A DNA stretch of 64,000 nt, from contig CAVEAL010000002.1 of assembly GCA_963613665.1 (NCBI GenBank), forward strand, positions 1 to 64,000, written 5' to 3'. Under the pieces are notes generated by a model. The model had not been told where the DNA came from. It was given only the letters and a program-made list of their open reading frames with translations, and made no database searches. This stretch comes from F23-B02 sp963613665 (lineage in GTDB: Bacteria; Bacillota; Clostridia; Oscillospirales; Oscillospiraceae). The position numbers and the translations under genes were made by a program. Shown one piece after another: positions 31,730 to 39,343 of this stretch (position 1 is the first letter of the stretch; the number at the start of each line of letters is the position of its first letter).

Positions 31730-31746
31730 GAAGTTTTTAATCGTTT
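31730..31746 (+). repeat. 17-bp direct repeat, left end
   Basis: GAAGTTTTTAATCGTTT, identical to 39344-39360. The right copy includes the hslO stop codon region, so that copy is probably the original chromosomal site. Confidence 0.75.
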
Positions 31747-31762
31747 GTTGAGAGTATCATTA

Positions 31763-31806
31763 AATGCAGAAGAAACCGTTACGGTTTTTCCTGCATTATT
31801 TTTTTA
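31763..31806 (+). terminator. Hairpin inside the left end of the element
   Basis: AATGCAGAAGAAACCG / CGGTTTTTCCTGCATT (two mismatches) followed by ATTTTTTTATCC. It could insulate the element from outside transcription, or be part of its terminal sequence. Confidence 0.55.
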
Positions 31807-31836
31807 TCCGAAGGCAGGCGGAAGGAGGTTAAAACA

Positions 31837-32088
31837 TTGAACGGATACAGTTATTTGACGCTGGAACAGCGCCGCGAGATCGAAAGAATGTATGCAGAGG
31901 GTGAACGCGTTGTTGACATTGCCGCCCGTCTGAAAAGGAGCGCCGCCGCTATCTACGAAGAGTTGAAGCGCGGCTATACGGGAGAATTTGACGGCTACGC
32001 CCGCCCAAAGTACAGCGCCGATCTTGCACAAGCGACGGTGCAAGAGAATTTCCGGCGCAGAGGAAACCGACGCGGCGCGAATTGCTGA
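31837..32088 (+). CDS. IS30-type helix-turn-helix protein, first gene of the phage-derived element
   Basis: 83 residues starting at TTG (31837) with AAGGAGG 8 bp upstream. YLTLEQRREIERMYAEGERV followed by DIAARLKRSAAAIYEELKRG is an HTH_38-type domain, the same fold and layout as the N-terminus of the IS30 transposase at 38254 (AIADRLHVHNTTIYRELKRG). The two are only moderately similar, so it is not simply a truncated copy of that gene. No DDE domain follows. It may be a phage regulator or a relic transposase N-terminus. Confidence 0.7.
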   Translation: MNGYSYLTLEQRREIERMYAEGERVVDIAARLKRSAAAIYEELKRGYTGEFDGYARPKYSADLAQATVQENFRRRGNRRGANC

Positions 32089-32110
32089 AATACGAAAGGA
32101 GCTATTCAAT

Positions 32111-33010
32111 ATGACACAGTTTAACAACGAGCTTTACGCGGGGTTCTTGCCGGAAGCGGGCGACGCGCGCTTCGAGGGAAAGCGGGGCTTCTATCCTGCA
32201 ATGACGGCGGAAGAATACAGAGCGCTTCCGCTTCCGATGAAATGCGCGACGTGGGACGCGCGCGTTCAGTATGTGATCTTCGACGGCTTTTTCAGAGATT
32301 ACGGAATTTCCGGAAAAGTCGAGGTTCACGCGGAAAACGCGTTCAAGGCGCTTTTCCGCCACAGCGAAACCGACACGCAGTTATACAGCGTTTGCGCCGT
32401 CCGCCTTTTTGACGGGAAGCGCGTTGCGGCGAAGTGGGTTCAAGACAGCGTTTCGGGCGCATTCCGAATTGTAACGACTTCCGGAAACGTGCTGGGTACA
32501 CAAGGCGGCTTTCGCGGGCATATCCCCGAAAACTGCAAGAAGCGGGACGACGGAACGTGGGGGCTTTTCCCGCTTGACCGCACAGCAGATCGCAAGCAGA
32601 AGTTTAACGTTGTCGGGCTTGACGACGTACAAGAAGCAATGCTTCGGCAAGACGCGATCGTTGAAGAAGCCGTGCCGGAAATGCTCAAAGCGGGCGGCGC
32701 AGTAATGCAGACGGCACAGCAGGAAGAGATCAAGACAAGGTTCAACAGCAGACGAAGCACGGGGGCGCTTCTTGCGTCCATCAAAGTATCCGCCGTGAAA
32801 GAGATTGACGGCGGGAAACGGGTTGAAATCTATCCGAACGGCAAGGACAAGCACGGAGTACGCAACGCGGAAAAAGGCTTCGTCCTTAATTACGGGCGTT
32901 CAAATATGCCCGCGCGCCCGTGGTTCACGGCGGCGAATGAAAAGGCGGCGGACGACGTTGTAACGGAAATGCGCCGCGTATGGGAGGAAAAGCAAAATGA
33001 AGAACGTTGA
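32111..33010 (+). CDS. HK97 gp10-like tail completion protein with an unrelated N-terminal extension
   Basis: About 299 residues from ATG 32111 (AAAGGAG 9 bp upstream). The C-terminal ~130 residues (KFNVVGLDDVQEAMLRQDAI, GAVMQTAQQEEIKTRFNSRR, GFVLNYGRSNMPARPWFTAA) match the HK97-gp10 family of head-tail joining proteins, which normally begin at the position of FNVVGLDD. The first ~165 residues (for example YPAMTAEEYRALPLPMKCAT) belong to something else I do not recognise. An in-frame deletion fusing two phage genes explains this best. The gene overlaps the next by 14 bp. Confidence 0.65.
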   Translation: MTQFNNELYAGFLPEAGDARFEGKRGFYPAMTAEEYRALPLPMKCATWDARVQYVIFDGFFRDYGISGKVEVHAENAFKALFRHSETDTQLYSVCAVRLFDGKRVAAKWVQDSVSGAFRIVTTSGNVLGTQGGFRGHIPENCKKRDDGTWGLFPLDRTADRKQKFNVVGLDDVQEAMLRQDAIVEEAVPEMLKAGGAVMQTAQQEEIKTRFNSRRSTGALLASIKVSAVKEIDGGKRVEIYPNGKDKHGVRNAEKGFVLNYGRSNMPARPWFTAANEKAADDVVTEMRRVWEEKQNEER

Positions 33011-33329
33011 CAGCTTATTGAAAACAGAGCTTGAAAAGCTGGGCGTTCCCGTCGAACGTCTGAAATACGGCGGGAAGGCGGCTTGCTTTATCGTCTATCA
33101 GCTTGTCGTGGGGCGCGACACGTTCTTTTCAGACGATGAAGAGGGCGCGCAGGAATTCACGTATCAAGTACACGTCTATTCAAAAACGGATTACATCGAC
33201 ATTCTTCAACGTCTGAAAACGGCATTGAAGGCAGCAGGGTTTTACGCGATCACAATAGACGCAGAAACATACGAACAGGACACGGGATATTACCACGTTC
33301 CCGTAGAAATCAAGTATATGGAGGTATGA
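32997..33329 (+). CDS. Phage minor tail / tail-terminator-like protein
   Basis: 110 residues: LLKTELEKLGVPVERLKYGG then a beta-rich core (FTYQVHVYSKTDYIDILQRL, GYYHVPVEIKYMEV). Size, order (after gp10, before the major tail protein) and the alternation of a helix with strands fit the tail-terminator/tail-completion family of siphoviruses. It overlaps the gp10-like gene and sits 3 bp before the major tail gene. Confidence 0.7.
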   Translation: MKNVDSLLKTELEKLGVPVERLKYGGKAACFIVYQLVVGRDTFFSDDEEGAQEFTYQVHVYSKTDYIDILQRLKTALKAAGFYAITIDAETYEQDTGYYHVPVEIKYMEV

Positions 33330-33332
33330 CAC

Positions 33333-33893
33333 ATGGCAACAATCGGATTGCGCGATCTTTATCGCGCGCCCATCACGATCGGCACGAACGGAACGGAAAC
33401 TTACGGAACGCCCGTGCGTATGGCGAAGGCTATTTCGGCGGAGCTTTCCGTTGAAGTCGCCGAAGCGATCCTTTACGCCGACGACGGCGCGGACGAAGTT
33501 GTGAAGGAATTTGTATCCGGAGAAATCACGCTTAACGTGAACGATCTTCTTCCGGCTGACCTTGCCGCCCTGCTTGGACAGACGCAGGACGACGACAAGG
33601 TGGTTTACGGTTCTGACACCGACGAAGCGCCCTATACCGCAATCGGCTTCCGCGCGAAGAAGGCGGGCGGAACGTACAAGTATATTTGGCTTTACAAGGT
33701 CAAATTCTCGATCCCCGATGAAACCTACACAACGAAGGGCGACAGTATCGAGTTTACCACGCCGGAGATCGTCGGACAGTTTATCAAACGTCCCGACGGC
33801 TTGTGGAAGGCTGAACACGTCGCAGAGCCGACAAACACCGTTGCGGCGGCTTGGTTCACTTCCGTTCGTGAGCCTAACAACGCGGGCAGTTAA
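33333..33893 (+). CDS. Phage major tail tube protein (phi13 family)
   Basis: 186 residues. GLRDLYRAPITIGTNGTETY, AKAISAELSVEVAEAILYAD, DGADEVVKEFVSGEITLNVN and IPDETYTTKGDSIEFTTPEI follow the phi13-type major tail protein pattern. The SD GGAGG is correctly placed. It forms the tube of a non-contractile tail in phages. A stable hairpin follows the gene. Confidence 0.9.
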   Translation: MATIGLRDLYRAPITIGTNGTETYGTPVRMAKAISAELSVEVAEAILYADDGADEVVKEFVSGEITLNVNDLLPADLAALLGQTQDDDKVVYGSDTDEAPYTAIGFRAKKAGGTYKYIWLYKVKFSIPDETYTTKGDSIEFTTPEIVGQFIKRPDGLWKAEHVAEPTNTVAAAWFTSVREPNNAGS

Positions 33894-33903
33894 TCGAAAA
33901 TTG

Positions 33904-33943
33904 AAAGGAGGAACGGCGGGAAGTCTGAATAAGGCTTCCCGCC
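33904..33943 (+). promoter_or_regulatory. SD followed by hairpin before the tail chaperone start
   Basis: A strong SD (AAAGGAGG, 33904-33911) is separated from the chaperone ATG (33954) by a 9-bp stem hairpin GGCGGGAAG/CTTCCCGCC (33915-33943). Folding would bring the SD to ~13 nt effective spacing. The hairpin could alternatively act as an attenuator after the major tail gene. Confidence 0.55.
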
Positions 33944-33953
33944 TTATTCTGCT

Positions 33954-34343
33954 ATGAGTGCAATTAAAGACGGACGTTTCCCGATCATGCTGGACAAGGA
34001 AAGACACCTTCTTTTCAGTCTGAACGCGATCGACGAAATGCAAGATAAATTCGGCGGCTTTGATCGTCTTGATACCGTGCTTTCCGGCAAGGACAGCATT
34101 AAAAATCTTCGCTGGCTTCTGACCGTGCTTTTGAACGAGGGCGCGGCGGACGACGAAGAGCCGCTTACCGAAAAACAGGTGGGCAGACTTATTCACACGG
34201 GCAATTTTGCCGAAGTGAAAACGGCGATCTTCAAGTCGTTTTCTATGGGTAACACCGGATCGCCCGAACCGCCGGAACGGGACAGCGACGAAGAGGGCGA
34301 CGAAGAGGACATCGAAAAAAACGCGACAGCGGGCAAGGAATAA
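33954..34343 (+). CDS. Phage tail assembly chaperone (gpG-like, short form)
   Basis: 129 residues. LDKERHLLFSLNAIDEMQDK then IKNLRWLLTVLLNEGAADDE and LTEKQVGRLIHTGNFAEV match siphovirus tail assembly chaperones, followed by an acidic tail. These families make a short (G) and a frameshifted long (GT) protein that coat the tape measure during tail building. The slippery signal and long-form extension are seen at 34316-34471. The tape-measure gene that should follow is missing. Confidence 0.85.
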   Translation: MSAIKDGRFPIMLDKERHLLFSLNAIDEMQDKFGGFDRLDTVLSGKDSIKNLRWLLTVLLNEGAADDEEPLTEKQVGRLIHTGNFAEVKTAIFKSFSMGNTGSPEPPERDSDEEGDEEDIEKNATAGKE

Positions 34344-34357
34344 TCGACCTTGCCCGC
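34316..34357 (+). promoter_or_regulatory. Programmed -1 ribosomal frameshift signal
   Basis: Slippery heptamer A-AAA-AAC at 34316-34322 lies in the correct frame (GAA AAA AAC). A 6-nt spacer follows, then a perfect 10-bp stem-loop (GCGGGCAAGG / CCTTGCCCGC, 34329-34357) whose loop holds the zero-frame TAA. This is the canonical arrangement. Confidence 0.85.
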
Positions 34358-34471
34358 CTTCTTTATATCGGCGTAACGCTTCTTCGCTGGAGCGAAGCCT
34401 ATCTATTCAAACCTTCTGCAATGGCTGAACAGCAACGCGACGGCGGGAAACTGGTACAGCGCGAAGCATAG
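34322..34471 (+). CDS. Frameshift extension (T part) of the tail chaperone, truncated
   Basis: The -1 frame after the slip reads RDSGQGIIDLARLLYIGVTL then LRWSEAY, the conserved T-domain sequence of tail chaperones. It is truncated: after WSEA the family would continue with WRMTPRKL-type residues, but here unrelated sequence follows to a TAG at 34469. The change near 34400 coincides with a deletion junction into the tail-fibre gene. Confidence 0.75.
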   Translation, partial: RDSGQGIIDLARLLYIGVTLLRWSEAYLFKPSAMAEQQRDGGKLVQREA

Positions 34472-34547
34472 CGCCGATCAAGCGCCGACAACGAAAAGTA
34501 CACACGTTTCATACAATCCGTACACTTCGTGGGCGGGCTTCCTTGCA

Positions 34548-35900
34548 ATGCTTGATCCGAAGTTCGTTGCGGAGCTTCTGACCACAACGCTTACCGTCGT
34601 AAAGTCTACGACCGACGGCGGCAGTTACGAGAGCTTCACGGCGAAAATGTTTCTTGCGTCCACCACCGAAGTGGGGCTTGCGAATGAAAACAGTATCGCA
34701 GAAGGAACGCTTCTTTCCTTATTCAGCAACGACGCTTCCCGCGTCGCTTATCCTACGTCGGAATGCGTGAGCAACGCCGACGGCTACACAAATAGCAGTT
34801 TCAGCACGTCAAAGGGCTGGTATTGGTGGCTTAGAACGCCTAATTCGTCGAACGCCATCAACGTCCGCAGCGTCTTTTCGGACGGCACGTTGAGCGACCG
34901 CAGCGCGTTCAACGGCAACATTGGCGTTCGCCCGCTTTGTAATCTTTCATCTTCAATCTTGGTATCTGATACCGTGAACAGCGACGGAAATTACGAAGTG
35001 ATCTACAATTCCGCGCCTTCCGCGCCGCCCAGCATTACCGCGCCTTCGACGTGTTATAGCGGGCAGGACATCGAAATTTCTTGCGCGGCGGCGACCGATC
35101 CGGACGGCGACGCGCTGACGTACTGCTTCGAGCGCGCATACAACAGCGGCGCATGGACACAGGTTCAAGCGTCCGCCGCGCTGACGTTCACGGAAGAGGT
35201 ATCGACAAGCTGGAACACGCTTCAATACCGCGTCCGCGCGAAGGACAGCTACGGCAATTATTCCGCGTACACCACAAGCGGCGAAATTGCCGTCGTGCAT
35301 AACCAGCCGCCCGTGATTTCCGGCAGTAACGCCGATCTTGGCACGAAGCGCGCGGGCTTCACCTACGAATACAGCGTAACCGATCCGGACGGCGACGTGG
35401 TGAACGTCGTTGAAAAGATCGACGGAACGACGATTGCAACGAAGAGCGCGATCACGCTTGGCGCGACGCAGACGCTTTCCGTTACCGGAAACACCTTTAC
35501 CGCGCTGACGAATGCCCAGCACACGATCACGATTACGGCGACCGACAGCGCAGGAAACAGCGCCGTCCGGACGCTGACGTTCACAAAGTCGATTGCGGGC
35601 TTCGTTATCACGCTTTCCGAACCGCTGGAAGCGACCGAACAGCCGACGCGCGCAAACATCAAAGTAACGCGCGATATTCCGGCGGGCGGCACGTTCAAGG
35701 TGGAAGCAACGAACGATCCGTTTGACGCGTCCCCCGTTTGGGAGGACTGCACAAACGCGGTACTTCAAGACGTAGCACACGTATTCACCAACAAGATCAA
35801 CACGGCGGCACAATACGGAATGAATATCCGCGTAACCGTCGAGCGCGGCGACGCGCTGACCGCTTGCTGGGTATCGGGGATCGGAGGTAATTTTGAATGA
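34548..35900 (+). CDS. DUF6273-containing phage tail fibre/adhesin, probably 5'-truncated
   Basis: 450 residues from the first ATG. The homologous frame continues upstream to about 34400 (YSNLLQWLNSNATAGNWYSA), so the original N-terminus was cut at the junction with the chaperone gene. Domain order: DUF6273 (about 1-140; YPTSECVSNADGYTNSSF, GWYWWLRTPNSSNAI, GNIGVRPLCNLSSSILV), which resembles C-type-lectin-like variable domains of tail proteins. Two Ig/fibronectin-like repeats follow (about 150-350; AATDPDGDALTYCFERAYNS, SVTDPDGDVVNVVEKIDG), and then a C-terminal beta domain. Expected role: host-surface recognition. No upstream SD fits the ATG, so expression is doubtful. Confidence 0.75.
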   Translation: MLDPKFVAELLTTTLTVVKSTTDGGSYESFTAKMFLASTTEVGLANENSIAEGTLLSLFSNDASRVAYPTSECVSNADGYTNSSFSTSKGWYWWLRTPNSSNAINVRSVFSDGTLSDRSAFNGNIGVRPLCNLSSSILVSDTVNSDGNYEVIYNSAPSAPPSITAPSTCYSGQDIEISCAAATDPDGDALTYCFERAYNSGAWTQVQASAALTFTEEVSTSWNTLQYRVRAKDSYGNYSAYTTSGEIAVVHNQPPVISGSNADLGTKRAGFTYEYSVTDPDGDVVNVVEKIDGTTIATKSAITLGATQTLSVTGNTFTALTNAQHTITITATDSAGNSAVRTLTFTKSIAGFVITLSEPLEATEQPTRANIKVTRDIPAGGTFKVEATNDPFDASPVWEDCTNAVLQDVAHVFTNKINTAAQYGMNIRVTVERGDALTACWVSGIGGNFE

Positions 35901-36361
35901 GCGTAACACACAAGAAAAGCGAAAAGCAGATCGGCGCGGGAGAGTTCGAAGCCTTCCGCGCTTCTATTATGGCGGAGGTTGAAGCCGCCCGCGCCGAAAC
36001 CGAAGAAAGCATTATTTCGAGTATTCGCAATAACCTTGTTTCCCTTCCGGAGCAGGGCGAAGAGTGGAACGAGAAGAAAAGCTATATCACGGGCGACGTG
36101 GTAACGCTTGACGGCGTGAGCTACACGGCGACGCATTACAGCCGTGGGAAATCTCCTGCTTCAAATCCGGATAGATGGACGGTTACGCCGACCGAAGAGG
36201 AAATCGGCGCATGGGCGGACATCGAGGACGGCGCGATCGTTGCAGAGGGAACAAAGGTAACGCACAACGGGAAAACGTGGGTTTGCATTGCACAGCATTT
36301 CAAATCTTCCGTCTATTCCCCGCGCGATAACTCGAAGAAGTGGCAAGAGATCACAGCTTAA
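35897..36361 (+). CDS. Phage tail-associated protein with CBM5/12-like carbohydrate-binding modules
   Basis: 154 residues. An N-terminal helical part (GEFEAFRASIMAEVEAARAE) leads to two CBM5/12-like modules: WNEKKSYITGDVVTLDGVSY with RGKSPASNPDRWTV, and EEGTKV-like AEGTKVTHNGKTWVCIAQHF ending WQEI. Such modules bind chitin- or peptidoglycan-type polysaccharide at phage tail tips. Its ATG overlaps the tail-fibre stop by 4 bp, so the two work together. Confidence 0.8.
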   Translation: MSVTHKKSEKQIGAGEFEAFRASIMAEVEAARAETEESIISSIRNNLVSLPEQGEEWNEKKSYITGDVVTLDGVSYTATHYSRGKSPASNPDRWTVTPTEEEIGAWADIEDGAIVAEGTKVTHNGKTWVCIAQHFKSSVYSPRDNSKKWQEITA

Positions 36362-36382
36362 CGGGAAGGAGGTAAACGGCAC

Positions 36383-36623
36383 ATGAACGAAGGCATTTTG
36401 ACCGCCCTTTCCGTCAGTTGCCGTCGAAGCCGCCGAACAGCTTTACACCGGAAGCGGCAGGGGCGCGGAGAAGAAAGCATACGTTGTTGAATTTCTGAAT
36501 AACAAGGGCTTCAAGATTGACACGGAAACGCTGGATAATCTCATTGAAGCCGCCGTCTTTGATCTTCCGGACTACTTCACTATTTCCGGCATTCCGGCGG
36601 ATACCGACAGCAACAAAGAGTAA
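36383..36623 (+). pseudogene. Broken LLH-family phage holin
   Basis: An SD and ATG at 36383 open a frame that quickly becomes nonsense. From 36417 another frame encodes 68 residues of the C-terminal LLH-holin signature (AVEAAEQLYTGSGRGAEKKA, LIEAAVFDLPDYF). The N-terminal membrane segment is missing. A deletion and frameshift near 36410 inactivated the gene. Confidence 0.75.
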
Positions 36624-36676
36624 TTGACCACGCGGCGGATCGCGTTTCCCCCTTTTCGCCTTCCGTCGCATATAGG

Positions 36677-36721
36677 AAAATCCCCCGTGCGGGCTTTCGA
36701 GCCTTCACGGGGGATTTTTTG
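36677..36721 (+). terminator. Terminator of the phage late-gene block
   Basis: AAAATCCCCCGTG / CACGGGGGATTTT with a T7 tail; symmetric A- and T-runs also allow use by the convergent minus-strand gene. Confidence 0.85.
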
Positions 36722-36727
36722 TTTGGT

Positions 36728-37027
36728 TCATTCCTTCGGTTCGACCGCCGCTTCCGGCGCGGCGGTTTTCCCTTTAATGAGTTGATACAGCTTCTTACAG
36801 CCGACCACAATTCCCTTGAACATATAATAATAAATCTTGTAAAGGGCAAAGCACAGGTAATACAGACACCAGCCCGCGCCGATAATCATATACCACATAA
36901 GATAAAACATTCCGGCGAAAAGCATAGCAAGACACCACAACGGCGCGTTTCGCTTGTTCACGCGAACGCCGAAGCCCAGCCGGAAACCGGACATTCTTTT
37001 CAAAGTCTTTGTGAAGCCGACAAACAT
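36728..37027 (-). CDS. Hypothetical membrane protein of the phage-derived element
   Basis: 99 residues. A basic N-terminus, one long aromatic-rich membrane region (about 30-75: PLWCLAMLFAGMFYLMWYMI and WCLYYLCFALYKIYYYM), and a Lys/Glu-rich tail. No family is recognised. It is the only minus-strand gene in the element and could be a lysogenic-conversion or superinfection-exclusion gene; that is speculation from position and topology. Confidence 0.65.
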   Translation of the reverse strand: MFVGFTKTLKRMSGFRLGFGVRVNKRNAPLWCLAMLFAGMFYLMWYMIIGAGWCLYYLCFALYKIYYYMFKGIVVGCKKLYQLIKGKTAAPEAAVEPKE

Positions 37028-37185
37028 GGAGCAATCCCCCTTCGTAATTGTAAATTTTCAAGGCAGAAGCCGCCGTTCTGACCTTTAACACAATTATACG
37101 CCCGCCATACGCTAAAATCAAGAATAAAGCGGAATATTTACACACCGTTTGCAAATAATCAGAATGAAGAGGGATCGCGGCGGCA

Positions 37186-37431
37186 ATGAAGATATATGAT
37201 TATAACGGCAAAAAGAACATTTGCGGCGACCGATTGCGCGAAGCGCGCGTCGTTCGGCGGCTTCGTCAAGAGGACTTAGCCGCGCAAATACAGATAAAAG
37301 GGATCAACATGGAGCGGGACAGCATAAGCCGAATAGAGATCGGAACGCGCTTTGTATCGGATTTTGAATTGAAGATATTTGCGGAAGTGCTGGGCGTTTC
37401 GGTAAATTGGCTTTTAGGTATTGACGAATAA
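37186..37431 (+). CDS. XRE-family phage repressor-like protein
   Basis: 81 residues with one HTH_3 domain (DRLREARVVRRLRQEDLAAQ, SISRIEIGTRFVSDFELKIF, GVSVNWLLGIDE). Compact, no peptidase domain. It probably controls the element's own promoters. It precedes the HicAB module. Confidence 0.85.
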   Translation: MKIYDYNGKKNICGDRLREARVVRRLRQEDLAAQIQIKGINMERDSISRIEIGTRFVSDFELKIFAEVLGVSVNWLLGIDE

Positions 37432-37505
37432 CGGCGGCGGGGTTGATCCCGTCGCTGATTTTCTTTTAGGCGCACAAAATACGCATATTTTTTTTCAAAA
37501 AGCTA

Positions 37506-37534
37506 TTGACATATACGCATTAAAGGCGTATAAT
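37506..37534 (+). promoter_or_regulatory. Promoter and internal operator of hicAB
   Basis: A perfect TTGACA (37506-37511), 17 bp, TATAAT (37529-37534). The spacer carries the dyad ATACGC-N7-GCGTAT, and a further AATACGCATATT dyad lies just upstream (~37477-37488). Both are plausible binding sites for HicB autoregulation. Confidence 0.8.
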
Positions 37535-37557
37535 AATAAATGTAAGGAGGACAGCAG

Positions 37558-37731
37558 ATGAAAACAAAAGACCTTATCGAGCTTTTAGAGCGAAACGGCT
37601 GGAAGTTCAAGCGGCACGGCGCGAACCACGACATATACGTGAAAGACGGTCAAAGGGAAAGCGTCGTAAGGCACAGAGAAACCGACGAAGAGTTAGCAAA
37701 AGCAATCATCAAGCGACGCGGGCTGAAATAA
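37558..37731 (+). CDS. hicA: HicA-family mRNA interferase toxin
   Basis: 57 residues. MKTKDLIELLERNGWKFKRH then GANHDIYVKDG, with the catalytic His of the H-G-x-N-H/S pattern, and a basic end. The SD AAGGAGG is 9 bp upstream. HicA cleaves mRNA when free of HicB. The downstream hicB gene follows after 53 bp. Confidence 0.92.
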   Translation: MKTKDLIELLERNGWKFKRHGANHDIYVKDGQRESVVRHRETDEELAKAIIKRRGLK

Positions 37732-37784
37732 GCCCGCCGCCCTTGACGGTTTAATATAATTAGTATTTCAAGGAGGTATTCAGA

Positions 37785-38186
37785 ATGAAAAACGCATATC
37801 CCATCGTTATGACGCAGGGAAAAGAGTTCATCGTGGTATTTATCCCCGATTTCAATATCAATACGCAGGGCAAGGACGTTGCGGACGCGATCGAGATGGC
37901 GCGCGACGCAATCGGGCTTATGGGAATTGATATGCAGGACGACGGCGAAGCCTTGCCGGAAGCGTCGAGCATTGAAAGCGCACAAACCGAAGCGCCGTCC
38001 GGCGCGATCGTTTCGCTGGTTGACGTTGATTTCGCGGAGTATCGCAGAAAGAACGATATGCGCGTTGTGAAGAAAAATTGCACGATCCCTTCGTGGCTTA
38101 ACTTTGAAGCAGAGCGGGCTGGCGTGAATTTTTCCGCCGTCTTGCAAGCGGCGCTTAAAAGCGAGTTGAACATCACGGGAAGATAA
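37785..38186 (+). CDS. hicB: HicB-family antitoxin
   Basis: 133 residues. A degenerate RNase-H-like N-terminal domain (YPIVMTQGKEFIVVFIPDFN, GKDVADAIEMARDAIGL) is followed by a C-terminal ribbon-helix-helix-type DNA-binding segment (TIPSWLNFEAERAGVNFSAV, LQAALKSELNI). It neutralises HicA and represses the operon. The SD AAGGAGG precedes the ATG. Confidence 0.92.
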   Translation: MKNAYPIVMTQGKEFIVVFIPDFNINTQGKDVADAIEMARDAIGLMGIDMQDDGEALPEASSIESAQTEAPSGAIVSLVDVDFAEYRRKNDMRVVKKNCTIPSWLNFEAERAGVNFSAVLQAALKSELNITGR

Positions 38187-38253
38187 ACAGAGAGGAACGA
38201 AGGGCGGCAGAAATGCCGCCCTTTTGCCATTTCGGAAGCCGGAGGAAGGAAGA

Positions 38254-39291
38254 ATGCACAAACACTTAACATGGACGGATCGCCTTAAAATAGAAAAAGG
38301 ACTGAAAGAGGGCTTGAAGCCTTGCGCGATTGCTGACCGTCTGCACGTCCACAATACAACGATATACAGGGAGTTGAAGCGCGGGACGTATACGCATTTG
38401 AATTCCGACTTGACGACCGAAGAACGCTATTCGCCGGATATAGCGCAACAGCGCTATGAAGCTAACCTAAAAGCGAAAGGCGGCGAATTGAAGATCGGCA
38501 ACGATTACGAATTAGCCGCGTACATCGAAAAGAAGATCGGCGAAGAAGGCTATTCGCCCGCCGCCGTTGTCGGAGAAATCAAGCGGCTGGGGCTGACCTT
38601 CAAAACAGAGATCAGCGAAAAGACGATCTATAATTACATCGACAAGGGCATATTCTACGGGATCAGCCGCGAGAGCTTGCCGGAACACGGAGAGCGGAAA
38701 CGGAAGTATGACAAGGTGGAGCGGAAGAACGCCGCCCGTGCGCCGCAGGGTGAAAGCATAGAGGAACGCCCGCAGGAAATCAACGATCGGCAGACATTCG
38801 GACATTGGGAAGGCGATTGCGTATGCGGGAAGAAACGGACGAAGGAAACCTTGTTCGTCCTTTCGGAGCGCTTGACGCGGAACGAAATCATTATCAAAAT
38901 GCCGGATCAGACAGCCGCCAGCGTTGTGGCGGCGCTGAACAAACTGGAACGCCGCTACGGGAAGAAGTTTGCGGAGATATTCAAAAGCATTACGTTTGAC
39001 AACGGATCGGAATTTATGGATTGCGCCGGAATTGAAAAATCCGTCTACGGAAAGGACAACAAGCGCACGAAGGTTTATTATTGCCACCCGTACAGCGCAT
39101 ATGAACGCGGCACGAATGAGAACATAAACAAAATGATCCGGCGGTTCTTGCCGAAAGGAACGGACTTCCGGAAAGTAACCGCCGAATACATCAAACGCGT
39201 GGAAACGTGGATCAACAATTATCCGCGTGAGATTTTAGGCTTTGAAACGTCCGGATCGCTCTTTGAAAAGTACGTCGCCGAAGCCGCTTGA
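38254..39291 (+). CDS. IS30-family DDE transposase
   Basis: 345 residues from ATG 38254 (GGAGGAAGG SD). N-terminal HTH (LTWTDRLKIEKGLKEGLKPC, AIADRLHVHNTTIYRELKRG). The integrase-type catalytic core has all three acidic residues: Asp in GHWEGDCVCGKK, Asp in ITFDNGSEFMD, and Glu in YSAYERGTNENINKMIRRFL. The length is typical for IS30. It lies ~50 bp inside the right end of the element. As the only recombinase here, it probably moved the whole element or captured its right end. Confidence 0.93.
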   Translation: MHKHLTWTDRLKIEKGLKEGLKPCAIADRLHVHNTTIYRELKRGTYTHLNSDLTTEERYSPDIAQQRYEANLKAKGGELKIGNDYELAAYIEKKIGEEGYSPAAVVGEIKRLGLTFKTEISEKTIYNYIDKGIFYGISRESLPEHGERKRKYDKVERKNAARAPQGESIEERPQEINDRQTFGHWEGDCVCGKKRTKETLFVLSERLTRNEIIIKMPDQTAASVVAALNKLERRYGKKFAEIFKSITFDNGSEFMDCAGIEKSVYGKDNKRTKVYYCHPYSAYERGTNENINKMIRRFLPKGTDFRKVTAEYIKRVETWINNYPREILGFETSGSLFEKYVAEAA

Positions 39292-39343
39292 AGCCTTCTA
39301 AAAAAATATTTTAGTTTTTTCTGCTTTTACTCTTGACTTTTGC

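Noticed and set aside
34800..34960. A DGR system in the window
   Set aside because: No reverse transcriptase, accessory gene or template repeat is present within the 64 kb.
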